Shown here: positions 15,823 through 23,844 of the stretch, in pieces
How the letters are laid out: every line of letters begins with the position of its first letter
Numbering within the stretch: the stretch's first letter is position 1
From: Anaeroplasma bactoclasticum
GTDB lineage: Bacteria > Bacillota_I > Bacilli_A > Acholeplasmatales > Anaeroplasmataceae
Assembly: GCF_003550015.1 (NCBI RefSeq)
Contig: NZ_QXEV01000016.1
Location: 1 to 40,594 of the forward strand
DNA: 40,594 bases
Direction of reading: 5' to 3'
Notes under the pieces: generated by a model
What the model was told of the DNA's origin: nothing
The model's database searches: none
Seen by the model: only the letters and a program-made list of their open reading frames with translations
Program-made: the position numbers and the translations under genes

Positions 15823-15851
15823 TTGTAATATTGCTCAATATAAATTATAAT
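15823..15851 (+). promoter_or_regulatory. promoter of the nuclease/ABC transporter operon
   Basis: TTGTAA (15823-15828), a 17-base spacer and TATAAT (15846-15851). Transcription would begin near 15858, about 24 bases before the first start codon. Confidence 0.7.
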
Positions 15852-15881
15852 TTATATTATAGAGAACATCGAGGTGATTAT

Positions 15882-16280
15882 ATGTTTTTATTACACGGTT
15901 TTAAAACCGTCGACATCTGGTTCTTTGTTATTTGCGCTATAGCTGTTGCAGTTATAGTCATCATTTATTTCTTAATTCCTGTTTTCAAGCGTAAGCAATT
16001 TGCTGAAGCAAGAAAAAATTTAGCAAGAAGAGAAATATTATTTAAACAAAACCAGAAAACGACTCAAGCTGAGGAAATCTCTATTGATGATTCCTTAAGT
16101 GAGGAGGCTGTAGAAGTTAAGGAAGCTTTAGAAGCTGAACTTGAATCTCCTGAAACTGATTTTACAGCTGAAGAGGTAGTAAGTGCTACCGAACCCCAAA
16201 TGGAGGACGCTTTAAAGGTAGATGAAGCCACTGCCCAAGAAGCACAAGAAGAAGACGAAAAAGCACCTATAGAAGAATAA
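15882..16280 (+). CDS. small single-span membrane protein with acidic tail
   Basis: The 132-residue protein has one membrane segment (about residues 10-30), a short basic stretch (KRKQFAEARKNLARRE) and a long Glu/Ala/Asp-rich tail that is probably cytoplasmic and disordered. I do not recognise the family. The ATG at 15882 is preceded by GAGGTG at 15871-15876; the longer reading from 15831 would start inside the promoter. It is the first gene of the transporter operon, 18 bases before another membrane protein. A scaffold or accessory role is a guess from position only. Confidence 0.7.
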   Translation: MFLLHGFKTVDIWFFVICAIAVAVIVIIYFLIPVFKRKQFAEARKNLARREILFKQNQKTTQAEEISIDDSLSEEAVEVKEALEAELESPETDFTAEEVVSATEPQMEDALKVDEATAQEAQEEDEKAPIEE

Positions 16281-16298
16281 ATTGTAGGTAAATCAAAA

Positions 16299-17570
16299 AT
16301 GAATAAGAAGTTGAAAATTTTTTTAACAATCCTTTATTACATATTTACGATTGGAATTGGTGTTCTAATTGCTTTAGTATCTCCTGGTCTCATAATGACA
16401 AAGGATTTACCAAAGCATTTAGAGGAATACTTAAACAATGGTGAATATGCAAGAAGTGTAAATCTATTAGCTGGATATGACGATAAAGAAATTGCATATC
16501 AAGAAACTTTCCAAGATGGAACAGGAATTGTACTATTTAGAACACTTTCTGTCATTGATAATAAAGAAGAGGATAAGAAGCAAGAAGAAAATGCTTATAA
16601 ATCCTATTCTGGTTTCATCTATAACCTTGGTGGTAGATATAAAGCAAACGGCTTAATTAATAACAGAACCTCATTAGTTATAAATTATGACGAAGCAACA
16701 TATCAGCCTGGCAAGGGAACAGGTGATGGTTTAGTTTCTAATGTCGATATTAGTCTTTTAAATCACGATACTAATGATGATGGAATGTATGATACGGTTG
16801 TTACTCTTGTAAATTACAATTATATTTATTTTGAAATTTTAGAAAAGAGAGTAGCAAATATCGAAAACATTACTTTCTTAGATTGTGATGGAAAGGCTTA
16901 TATTAGCGTAAACACACATTTAGATTTTACAAATGAATTCCATGCATCCTTAACAGAATTCGTTACTGTTTTTAATGAAAATTCAAAGGATTCAAGGCTA
17001 GTAGATTTAGAAAAAGAATTCCTTGCAAAAAATGCTAATTATGAAAAGTGTAGCTATCAAAATGAAAAAGCTCTTGCAAATAAATCAGGAGCAATCATTG
17101 TTTTAATTTATTTCTTAATTATTTACCTTTTAGGAGACATTCTATTATGGCCACGCTTTATCCCAGCTGTTTGTTATTGGGTTTATAAGAAGATTAGAAG
17201 AAAGATGGGCAAGGAAGAAGATAATAATCCAGCCGAACAGGTTAATGTTTATGGCACAGATTATTACACACAGCTTACAGTAACCCTTAAGGTCCCTGAA
17301 GATTGTGGTATTAATATTACCGTCCATTATCATAATGAGACGGATGAAATCAACATGATTTTTTCAAAGGAGAATAATTATTCAGTTACACAAAGAACAC
17401 ATGCTGGTGTTTATATGAATGCATGGCTTGAGGCTCCAGGCTATGAATCTGAAAATTTACCAAAATCCTTGGCTGTTAGAGGCTTTAAGATGAATGTTGA
17501 TGTTAGCTTAAGAAAAGCTTTAAACGAAAATAATCTGGTAGAAGAACCAGACAATAAAAAAGAGGAGTAG
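16299..17570 (+). CDS. two-span membrane protein of unknown function in the transporter operon
   Basis: The 423-residue protein has membrane segments at about 7-31 and 268-290. The 235 residues between them are probably extracytoplasmic. A C-terminal cytoplasmic part of about 120 residues includes a beta-rich section (QLTVTLKVPEDCGINITVHY) and an acidic end. No family is recognised. It ends 5 bases before the ATPase gene, so it is almost certainly co-translated with the transporter. It could be an accessory subunit or docking partner; nothing in the sequence proves this. Confidence 0.75.
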   Translation: MNKKLKIFLTILYYIFTIGIGVLIALVSPGLIMTKDLPKHLEEYLNNGEYARSVNLLAGYDDKEIAYQETFQDGTGIVLFRTLSVIDNKEEDKKQEENAYKSYSGFIYNLGGRYKANGLINNRTSLVINYDEATYQPGKGTGDGLVSNVDISLLNHDTNDDGMYDTVVTLVNYNYIYFEILEKRVANIENITFLDCDGKAYISVNTHLDFTNEFHASLTEFVTVFNENSKDSRLVDLEKEFLAKNANYEKCSYQNEKALANKSGAIIVLIYFLIIYLLGDILLWPRFIPAVCYWVYKKIRRKMGKEEDNNPAEQVNVYGTDYYTQLTVTLKVPEDCGINITVHYHNETDEINMIFSKENNYSVTQRTHAGVYMNAWLEAPGYESENLPKSLAVRGFKMNVDVSLRKALNENNLVEEPDNKKEE

Positions 17571-17575
17571 TTAAA

Positions 17576-18880
17576 ATGAAGATTACTATTAATAACTTAA
17601 CAAAAATCTTCCCTGCTAGAAAAAAGACAGACCATGAAGTTACAGCAGTTAACGACATGTGTATCGAAATTCCTAGTGGAAAACTTGTAGGTTTGCTTGG
17701 ACCTTCTGGATGTGGTAAGTCTACAACACTATTTATGCTATCCGGCCTTGAGGAGCCAACAAGTGGTAGTATTTTCTTTGGTGATGATGACGTTACAGAC
17801 TTAGCACCAGAAAAAAGAGGTATTGGTTTAGTTTTCCAAAATTATGCACTTTACCCACACATGACTGTTGAGCAGAACATTATGTTCCCATTAACAAATA
17901 TGAGAATTCCTAAAGAAGAAGCTAAGCAAAGAGCATTAGAGGCTGCAGGCTTAGTTCAAATTGAAGAATTAATGGGAAGAAAGCCATCTGAGCTTTCTGG
18001 TGGACAGCAGCAAAGAGTTGCCATCGCAAGAGCATTAGTTAAGATGCCTAATGTATTATTACTTGATGAGCCACTTTCTAATTTGGATGCTAGACTTCGT
18101 TTACAAACTCGTGAGGAAATCAAGAGAATTCAGGTTGAAACTGGTATTACAACAGTATTCGTAACCCACGACCAAGAAGAAGCAATGTCTATTTGCGATA
18201 TCATGGTTATTATGAAGCTTGGTGTTGTACAGCAGATTGGTGAGCCACAGGCCATTTATGATGACCCTGCGAACCTATTCGTTGCAAATTTCTTAGGTAC
18301 ACCTCCAATCAATATTTTTACAGGTACTATCCATGATGGTGGAGTTTATATTGGAGATGAAAAAATCTGCGATACAGATAAGGAATTCAAAGATGATTAC
18401 AAGGCTAGATTAGTTCTACTTGAGGATGAAGCTGATAGAAAGCATGAAGAATTCTTACAGGCTAAGAATGCATTTGATGAAAGAACTCAGGATTTAACAC
18501 CTGAAAGAGCAGTTAAGACTCATAAGAAGCTTTATAATGCTGTTAAGCAGTTAGAAACAGAATATGAAGCATTAAAGAATAGAATTAGTCAAATTCAGCA
18601 ATCTATCGATACGAATTGCTATAAGATTTATGTTGGTATTCGTCCTGAAGGATTTATATATGATCCAAAGGGAGTATTAACATTAAGCTTACAGCATGTT
18701 GAAGTAATGGGTAGAGATAAAACCATTGTATCTTCACATATGGATTCAACTAAACCTTCTGTTCGTGCAATTGTAGATGCTGATTTAGCAATTCCTACTG
18801 ATGCAACTGAACTTAAGTTTAATTTAAAGCCTAATAAGTTCTTCTTATTCGATGGCGATACGGAAGAGAGGTTGAGATAG
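17576..18880 (+). CDS. MalK/UgpC-type ABC transporter ATPase with coiled-coil insertion
   Basis: This 434-residue ATPase powers the importer. Walker A is GPSGCGKST (42-50), the Q-loop Gln is 88, the signature LSGGQ is at 140-144, Walker B with LLLDEP is at 161-166 and the H-loop His is 198. The regulatory region begins NFLGTPPINIFTG as in MsmX/UgpC proteins, but is then split by roughly 75-80 charged residues (about 268-347) with coiled-coil character. The usual VGIRPEGF follows at 353-360. Usual family length is about 360-370 residues. Mycoplasma ATPases in nuclease-linked transporter clusters are, from memory, also enlarged. Its stop overlaps the next start by one base. Confidence 0.93.
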   Translation: MKITINNLTKIFPARKKTDHEVTAVNDMCIEIPSGKLVGLLGPSGCGKSTTLFMLSGLEEPTSGSIFFGDDDVTDLAPEKRGIGLVFQNYALYPHMTVEQNIMFPLTNMRIPKEEAKQRALEAAGLVQIEELMGRKPSELSGGQQQRVAIARALVKMPNVLLLDEPLSNLDARLRLQTREEIKRIQVETGITTVFVTHDQEEAMSICDIMVIMKLGVVQQIGEPQAIYDDPANLFVANFLGTPPINIFTGTIHDGGVYIGDEKICDTDKEFKDDYKARLVLLEDEADRKHEEFLQAKNAFDERTQDLTPERAVKTHKKLYNAVKQLETEYEALKNRISQIQQSIDTNCYKIYVGIRPEGFIYDPKGVLTLSLQHVEVMGRDKTIVSSHMDSTKPSVRAIVDADLAIPTDATELKFNLKPNKFFLFDGDTEERLR

Positions 18881-19905
18881 TGGAAAATGGTATTATTCTT
18901 GATGATGAGGCAAGAAAACAAGCAATAGAAGAAGAGAAAAAAAGAAGAAGAAAAAACCACATTAAAAGAGTAGCTAAAGATACTATTGGTGGTTGGTTAT
19001 TCGTCTTACCAGCAGTAATTTTAATGGCTGTATTTACCTTTTATCCTATTGTAATGTCCTTTATTTCAGCATTCATGGAGCATTATGAAAAAGGTAATAT
19101 TACACAAAATATAACTATTGGTTTTGATAATTTCCGTGCAGTAATTTTAGATGATACAGGAACAACAGGTATGAAATTTTTAACTGCATTAGATAATACA
19201 TTGTTCTTTGCGATTGTATCTGTTCCTATTTCTACGCTATTAGCATTATTAATCGCAGTTGCTTTAAATTCGATTAAAGCAGTTCAAAAGGCATATCAAA
19301 CGGTATTATTCTTACCATATTTAACAAACGCATTATCTATGGGTGCCGTATTTGCTACTTTCTTTGATGTAATTGGAACAAAGAAAGAAAGAGAGGTTCT
19401 AGGTACAGCATCCTATGGTTTGGTTAATGATATAATTAGGGCCTTTGGCGGTCAATGGCAGATGTGGCTATCAACAGGAAACCCATGGGGAAATCGACTT
19501 GTTGTTGTTATTTATTCTATTTGGGCAGGACTACCATTTAAGATTTTAATTTTGTTTAGTGCCTTACAAAATGTTAATAAGCAGTATTATGATGCTGCAA
19601 AAATTGATGGAGCCTCCAAAAATACTACTCTTTGGAGGATTACAGTTCCACTAATTTCACCAATGTTATCTTACTTACTTGTTACAGGTATGATGGGTGG
19701 TTTAAAGGTTTATTCTTCTATCATAGGTATTTTTGGCCAAGATATGAATAGTGGTGAAATGGGTACTATGGTTGGTTATGTATATGATTGTATTAATCTA
19801 CAACAAACGGGTTACGCCGCGGCGGGTTCGTTAATTTTGTTTGGTATTATTATGATATTTACGGCAATTAATATGTACGTAAGTAAAAAGAAAGTTCATT
19901 ATTAG
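18880..19905 (+). CDS. ABC transporter permease, MalF/UgpA type
   Basis: The 341-residue inner-membrane permease has a charged cytoplasmic N-terminus (KKRRRKNHIKR), about six membrane segments, and the EAA coupling loop DAAKIDGASKNTTLWRITVPLISP that contacts the ATPase. The start is GTG at 18880, overlapping the ATPase stop by one base, with GAGAGG just upstream; a nearby ATG at 18887 is out of frame. It would pair with the next permease to form the channel. The substrate cannot be read from sequence. Confidence 0.92.
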   Translation: MENGIILDDEARKQAIEEEKKRRRKNHIKRVAKDTIGGWLFVLPAVILMAVFTFYPIVMSFISAFMEHYEKGNITQNITIGFDNFRAVILDDTGTTGMKFLTALDNTLFFAIVSVPISTLLALLIAVALNSIKAVQKAYQTVLFLPYLTNALSMGAVFATFFDVIGTKKEREVLGTASYGLVNDIIRAFGGQWQMWLSTGNPWGNRLVVVIYSIWAGLPFKILILFSALQNVNKQYYDAAKIDGASKNTTLWRITVPLISPMLSYLLVTGMMGGLKVYSSIIGIFGQDMNSGEMGTMVGYVYDCINLQQTGYAAAGSLILFGIIMIFTAINMYVSKKKVHY

Positions 19906-19915
19906 GAGGGGTAAG

Positions 19916-20851
19916 ATGGAAGCTACAAATGTAAAAGCAAGCCCAGAAAAAACCGGTCTTGATATTGAAAAAGAAAAAAGAAAACAAAAGGCATTAGATA
20001 TAACTAAAGCAACAGGAGCTTACCTGTTCTTAACTATTTGTGCATTTTTTGCATTCTTGCCATTCTATTGGATGATTATTTCATCCTTAAAGACAGAAGA
20101 TGAATATAGATTAACAACCCCTACATTCTTCCCTAAAGAATTTAAGTGGCAGAATTATTCTTACATGCTAACAAATGTAAACAATAAATTTGGCCAGGCT
20201 TTATTCAATACTGTTTTAATTGGTGTTGTATCAACAATATTTGGTATAGTTGTAATTATTCTTACAGCTTATGCTTTAGCAAGAATCGAATTTAAGGGTA
20301 AAGGTATACTATTCTCCTTAATGCTTGGTACAATGATGATTCCTGGTGAATTATACACAATTACAAATTATGTTACTGTTTCTAAGCTTGGTTGGACAAA
20401 TACATATATTGTTATGATTTTACCGTTCTTAGTAAGTATTTATTACATTTATCTACTGAGAAACACATTTAAATCGATACCTGAATCGCTATATAAAGCG
20501 GCAAAGGTGGATGGATGTGGCAATATGAGGTTCTTAGTTAAAGTAATGATTCCTCTTGCTGCACCTACATTAATTTCTATTACACTATTAAAGTTTATCG
20601 CAACTTGGAATTCATATATTTGGCCAAGGTTAGTTAATACAGAAGACTATCATTTGATTTCCAACTGGATGACTTCAGGATTCTCAAACGATGGAACTTT
20701 ATATCCAACTAATTTATGGCCTAAGGGAGATTCTTTAACAACATTACGTATGTGTGCCGCATGCTTAGTTTCATTCCCATTGTTTATATTATTTATGTTC
20801 TTCCGTAAATACATCATGCATGGTGTATCTAAGAGTGGAACAAAGGGTTAA
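19916..20851 (+). CDS. ABC transporter permease, MalG/UgpE type
   Basis: The 311-residue permease has about six membrane segments and the EAA loop LYKAAKVDGCGNMRFLVKVMIPLAAP, followed by a typical MalG end (FRKYIMHGVSKSGTKG). It is preceded by GGAGGGG and lies 10 bases after the MalF-type gene. The pair matches the carbohydrate-uptake (CUT1) architecture. Relatives import sugars, glycerol phosphate and, in some mycoplasma clusters, probably nucleic acid products. Confidence 0.92.
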   Translation: MEATNVKASPEKTGLDIEKEKRKQKALDITKATGAYLFLTICAFFAFLPFYWMIISSLKTEDEYRLTTPTFFPKEFKWQNYSYMLTNVNNKFGQALFNTVLIGVVSTIFGIVVIILTAYALARIEFKGKGILFSLMLGTMMIPGELYTITNYVTVSKLGWTNTYIVMILPFLVSIYYIYLLRNTFKSIPESLYKAAKVDGCGNMRFLVKVMIPLAAPTLISITLLKFIATWNSYIWPRLVNTEDYHLISNWMTSGFSNDGTLYPTNLWPKGDSLTTLRMCAACLVSFPLFILFMFFRKYIMHGVSKSGTKG

Positions 20852-20857
20852 AAATTG

Positions 20858-20887
20858 TTAAAATTTGCGTTAAAAACGTAATTTTAA
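20858..20887 (+). other. intra-operonic stem-loop upstream of the binding-protein gene
   Basis: TTAAAATT..CGTT (20858-20871) pairs with AACG.AATTTTAA (20875-20887) with a small mismatch. No T-run follows, so it is not an ordinary terminator. Such hairpins next to binding-protein genes can stabilise a processed transcript and raise expression. Confidence 0.5.
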
Positions 20888-20916
20888 ATAAAGATTAAAA
20901 GGAGAAAAATAAAAAT

Positions 20917-22413
20917 ATGAAAAAGGTTTATTTAGGAGTTGCAACGCTATTTGGTTTTGCAGCACTAGCATTAGCATCTTGTGGTGGAGATTCTAATGCA
21001 ACAAAGACAGGAAACACTGAGACAACAACAGACGGTGGTTCAACAACAACTACTGAGGCTCCAATTCCAACTGGACTTCATGAGGACAAAACTTTAGATT
21101 TAACTGCCACTTTAAATACTTCTAATTTTAGTGGTTCTAGTGAAGACAAGACTATTGTTTTCTATCACACAATGGGTGATTCCTTACAGGAAACATTACA
21201 GGTTGCAATTGATGCATTCAATGCAAAGTATCCTGATTGGACAATTGAGCATTCTCAAATCGGTAGATATAATGATGTACGTTCTAGATGTATCGCTGGT
21301 TTAGCTGCAGGTAATCAGCCAGACTTAGCATACTGCTATGCTGACCATGTTGCACAGTATCTAAAGACTGGTAAGGTAGTTGACATGAGCGATTATGTAA
21401 ATGCAACTGGTACATTAAATGGTGAAAGAATTGGTTATACTGAAGAAGAACTTGCTGACTTCGTTCAGGGTTATTATAAGGAAGGTTTCGCAACAAATTA
21501 TGGTGCATATGCTGAATATGGATACAAAGATGGCGATATCTTAACATTCCCATTCGTAAAGTCAACAGAGGTTTTATATTATAATAAGGATGCATTAGAT
21601 GCAGCAGGTCTTACAGTACCTACAACTTGGGATGAGCTTTGGGCTGCTTGTGAGACTTTAAATGAAGTTTACCCTAAGTGTACTCCTTTAGGATATGACT
21701 CAGAAGCAAACTGGGTAATTACTATGGCAGAGCAAAATGGTTGGGGTTATACTTCAGCAGCTGAACCTCATTTCTTATTCAATAACAATAATCTTGCTAA
21801 CTGGCTAGATGATTTATATGAGAAGTATGAAGATTATTATTTCACAACTCAGACTGAAAACGGCGGATATACATCTGGATTATTCGTTAAGGGTCCTGAA
21901 AATGGTGGAACAGTATTCTCTATTGGTTCATCTGGTGGAGCATCTCATCAGGCAACAGATGACTTTACATGGGGTGTAGCACCAATGCCAGGTTCTGTAC
22001 AGGCAGATGGTACTGTTAATTCTTCAGCAATTTCTCAGGGTCCATCTTTAGTTATGTTCCAGTCTGAGGCTAAGAACGAGACTGAAAGACAGTTAATGAC
22101 TTGGGAATTTGTTAAGTGCTTAGAGGATGCAACATTCCAAGCAGCATTCTCAATGACTTCTGGATATAACCCAACTAGAATTAGCACATTCTCTATTGAT
22201 GAATATGCAGATTTCTTAGAGGGTGAGTCTATCGTTGCTGTTACTGCAGGTGTTGCTGCAACAATGAGTGACAGATTCTATACATCTCCAGCATTCAGTG
22301 GTTCTTCAACAGCCAGAGACCAGATGGAAGCTGCGTTATTATATGTAATTCGTGGTCAGAAGACTGGAGCAGAAGCTTTAGCTGATGCTTACAAGGCTTG
22401 TGGCGGTAAGTAA
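20917..22413 (+). CDS. extracellular solute-binding lipoprotein of the ABC importer
   Basis: The 498-residue protein has a signal peptide and lipobox (ALASC, Cys22), then a Thr/Glu-rich linker (about 27-50) and a mature domain of the family-1 extracellular binding protein (MalE/UgpB) type. Visible family features are the start region IVFYHTMGDSLQETLQVAIDAFNAKYPDW, the segment TFPFVKSTEVLYYNKDALDAAGL and the helix TTWDELWAACETL. It would capture the substrate at the cell surface and deliver it to the two permeases. The ligand is unknown. A GGAG site precedes the ATG and a stem-loop lies upstream. The nuclease lipoprotein gene follows after 2 bases. Confidence 0.92.
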   Translation: MKKVYLGVATLFGFAALALASCGGDSNATKTGNTETTTDGGSTTTTEAPIPTGLHEDKTLDLTATLNTSNFSGSSEDKTIVFYHTMGDSLQETLQVAIDAFNAKYPDWTIEHSQIGRYNDVRSRCIAGLAAGNQPDLAYCYADHVAQYLKTGKVVDMSDYVNATGTLNGERIGYTEEELADFVQGYYKEGFATNYGAYAEYGYKDGDILTFPFVKSTEVLYYNKDALDAAGLTVPTTWDELWAACETLNEVYPKCTPLGYDSEANWVITMAEQNGWGYTSAAEPHFLFNNNNLANWLDDLYEKYEDYYFTTQTENGGYTSGLFVKGPENGGTVFSIGSSGGASHQATDDFTWGVAPMPGSVQADGTVNSSAISQGPSLVMFQSEAKNETERQLMTWEFVKCLEDATFQAAFSMTSGYNPTRISTFSIDEYADFLEGESIVAVTAGVAATMSDRFYTSPAFSGSSTARDQMEAALLYVIRGQKTGAEALADAYKACGGK

Positions 22414-22415
22414 AA

Positions 22416-23804
22416 GTGAAGAAAAAAGTATTTAAGTTTTTGGCAGTGTCTGCAGCAGCTCTTGCTGCAGGCATAAGCCTTGTTGGCTGTGGAGAATCTA
22501 ATCCTACTACAACAAAGGAAATAACTCCAACTACAACAGAAACTACAACTGTAACAACTACAGAAACAACAACAGAAGATCCAACTCCTACTACAACAAC
22601 ATTTGTACCAAAGGATAATTATGATGATATAACAAAGACATTGACTCTTACAAAGAGCTATAGTGATACATCAAGCTTCCTTACCGATGGTATAGAAGAG
22701 GTTACATTACAAACAGCAACCGATGGCGATACTGCTAATTTTAAGTGTAAGCATAGTGGTGAATCCGTAACTATTCGTTTTTATTCTGTAGATACACCAG
22801 AATCTACTGGTGGTGTTGAAAAATGGGGAAAAAGCGCATCTCTTTACACAAAGAAGAAATTAGAAAGTGCTTATGCGCTATTACTTGAAGGATCTCAAAC
22901 TCCTCCAGTAGTTGATTCTTATGGTTCTAGATACCTTGCATATATTTGGTATAAAGAAACAGCAGATTCAGCATGGAAGAATTTGAATCTTGAAATTGTT
23001 GAAAATGGTTATTCTAAATCTAAAGCTTTAGTAGAAGATGCATATTTTGATTATTTTGAAAATGCACAAACATTCGCAAGAAGAGTTCCACTTCATATTT
23101 GGAGTAACGATGAAGACCCATATTTCTCTGAAGATTCAGAATACGTTTCTGTAAAAGATCTTCATGATAATTTTGATAATTATTATGATGCTGAAGAAGG
23201 AGTAGGTAAAAAGGTTTGTTTCGATGGATATGTTTCAAATGTTCAAATTTCTGGATCTGGAACATATACATGGAAGGTAACGGATTATGATTCAGATGGA
23301 AATCAATATACAATAAATGTATATACAGGTTATACAAGCTCTAATGCAACAAAATATATAAAGGTTGGTAGCTTATATACATTTACTGGAACTGTTCAAA
23401 AGTACAGTGGTCAATACCAAGTTTCTGGTATAACTTATGTTCCAATGCAAACTGGTGGAGACTACTTAACTCGTAAAGAAAAGAATTATTATATTCAGTT
23501 TAATTCTAATCTTGAATATAAGGATTATTTCGAGAAAAAGACATTATATAAGGATGCAACCGTAACTGCAGCAGTAGTCGAAGGAAATACATTAACTATA
23601 ACTGCAACAGCTGTAAATACTTATGATTTTAATAAAAATGCAGATGATGCTGAAACTGTAACATTTACCTTCTACACTACTGTTGAAGATGGATTTAATG
23701 CAACATCTCTTGTTGGAAAGAAATTCTCTACAACAGGTATTCAAGAGGAAGATGGCAGTCAAGTAATTCATGTATTACGCTATTCAAACTTTAATTTTAA
23801 ATAA
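22416..23804 (+). CDS. micrococcal-nuclease-type lipoprotein with OB-fold domain
   Basis: The 462-residue lipoprotein (lipobox LVGC, Cys25) has a Thr-rich linker to about residue 62 and a staphylococcal-nuclease (SNase) domain at about 90-232. Aligned with S. aureus nuclease, its catalytic and calcium residues are all kept: Asp105 (DGDT), Arg121, Asp126, Thr127, Glu129 (IRFYSVDTPE) and Arg172 (YGSRYLAY). An OB-fold-like domain follows (about 240-350, GKKVCFDGYVSNV ... GSLYTFTGTVQKYSGQY), then a third beta-rich part. It should be a calcium-dependent, membrane-tethered DNA/RNA nuclease. The start is GTG, 2 bases after the binding-protein stop, so translation is probably coupled. Confidence 0.9.
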   Translation: MKKKVFKFLAVSAAALAAGISLVGCGESNPTTTKEITPTTTETTTVTTTETTTEDPTPTTTTFVPKDNYDDITKTLTLTKSYSDTSSFLTDGIEEVTLQTATDGDTANFKCKHSGESVTIRFYSVDTPESTGGVEKWGKSASLYTKKKLESAYALLLEGSQTPPVVDSYGSRYLAYIWYKETADSAWKNLNLEIVENGYSKSKALVEDAYFDYFENAQTFARRVPLHIWSNDEDPYFSEDSEYVSVKDLHDNFDNYYDAEEGVGKKVCFDGYVSNVQISGSGTYTWKVTDYDSDGNQYTINVYTGYTSSNATKYIKVGSLYTFTGTVQKYSGQYQVSGITYVPMQTGGDYLTRKEKNYYIQFNSNLEYKDYFEKKTLYKDATVTAAVVEGNTLTITATAVNTYDFNKNADDAETVTFTFYTTVEDGFNATSLVGKKFSTTGIQEEDGSQVIHVLRYSNFNFK

Positions 23805-23844
23805 TAATAATATATATAAAAAGGTTTAGGAGGAAATATTTAAA

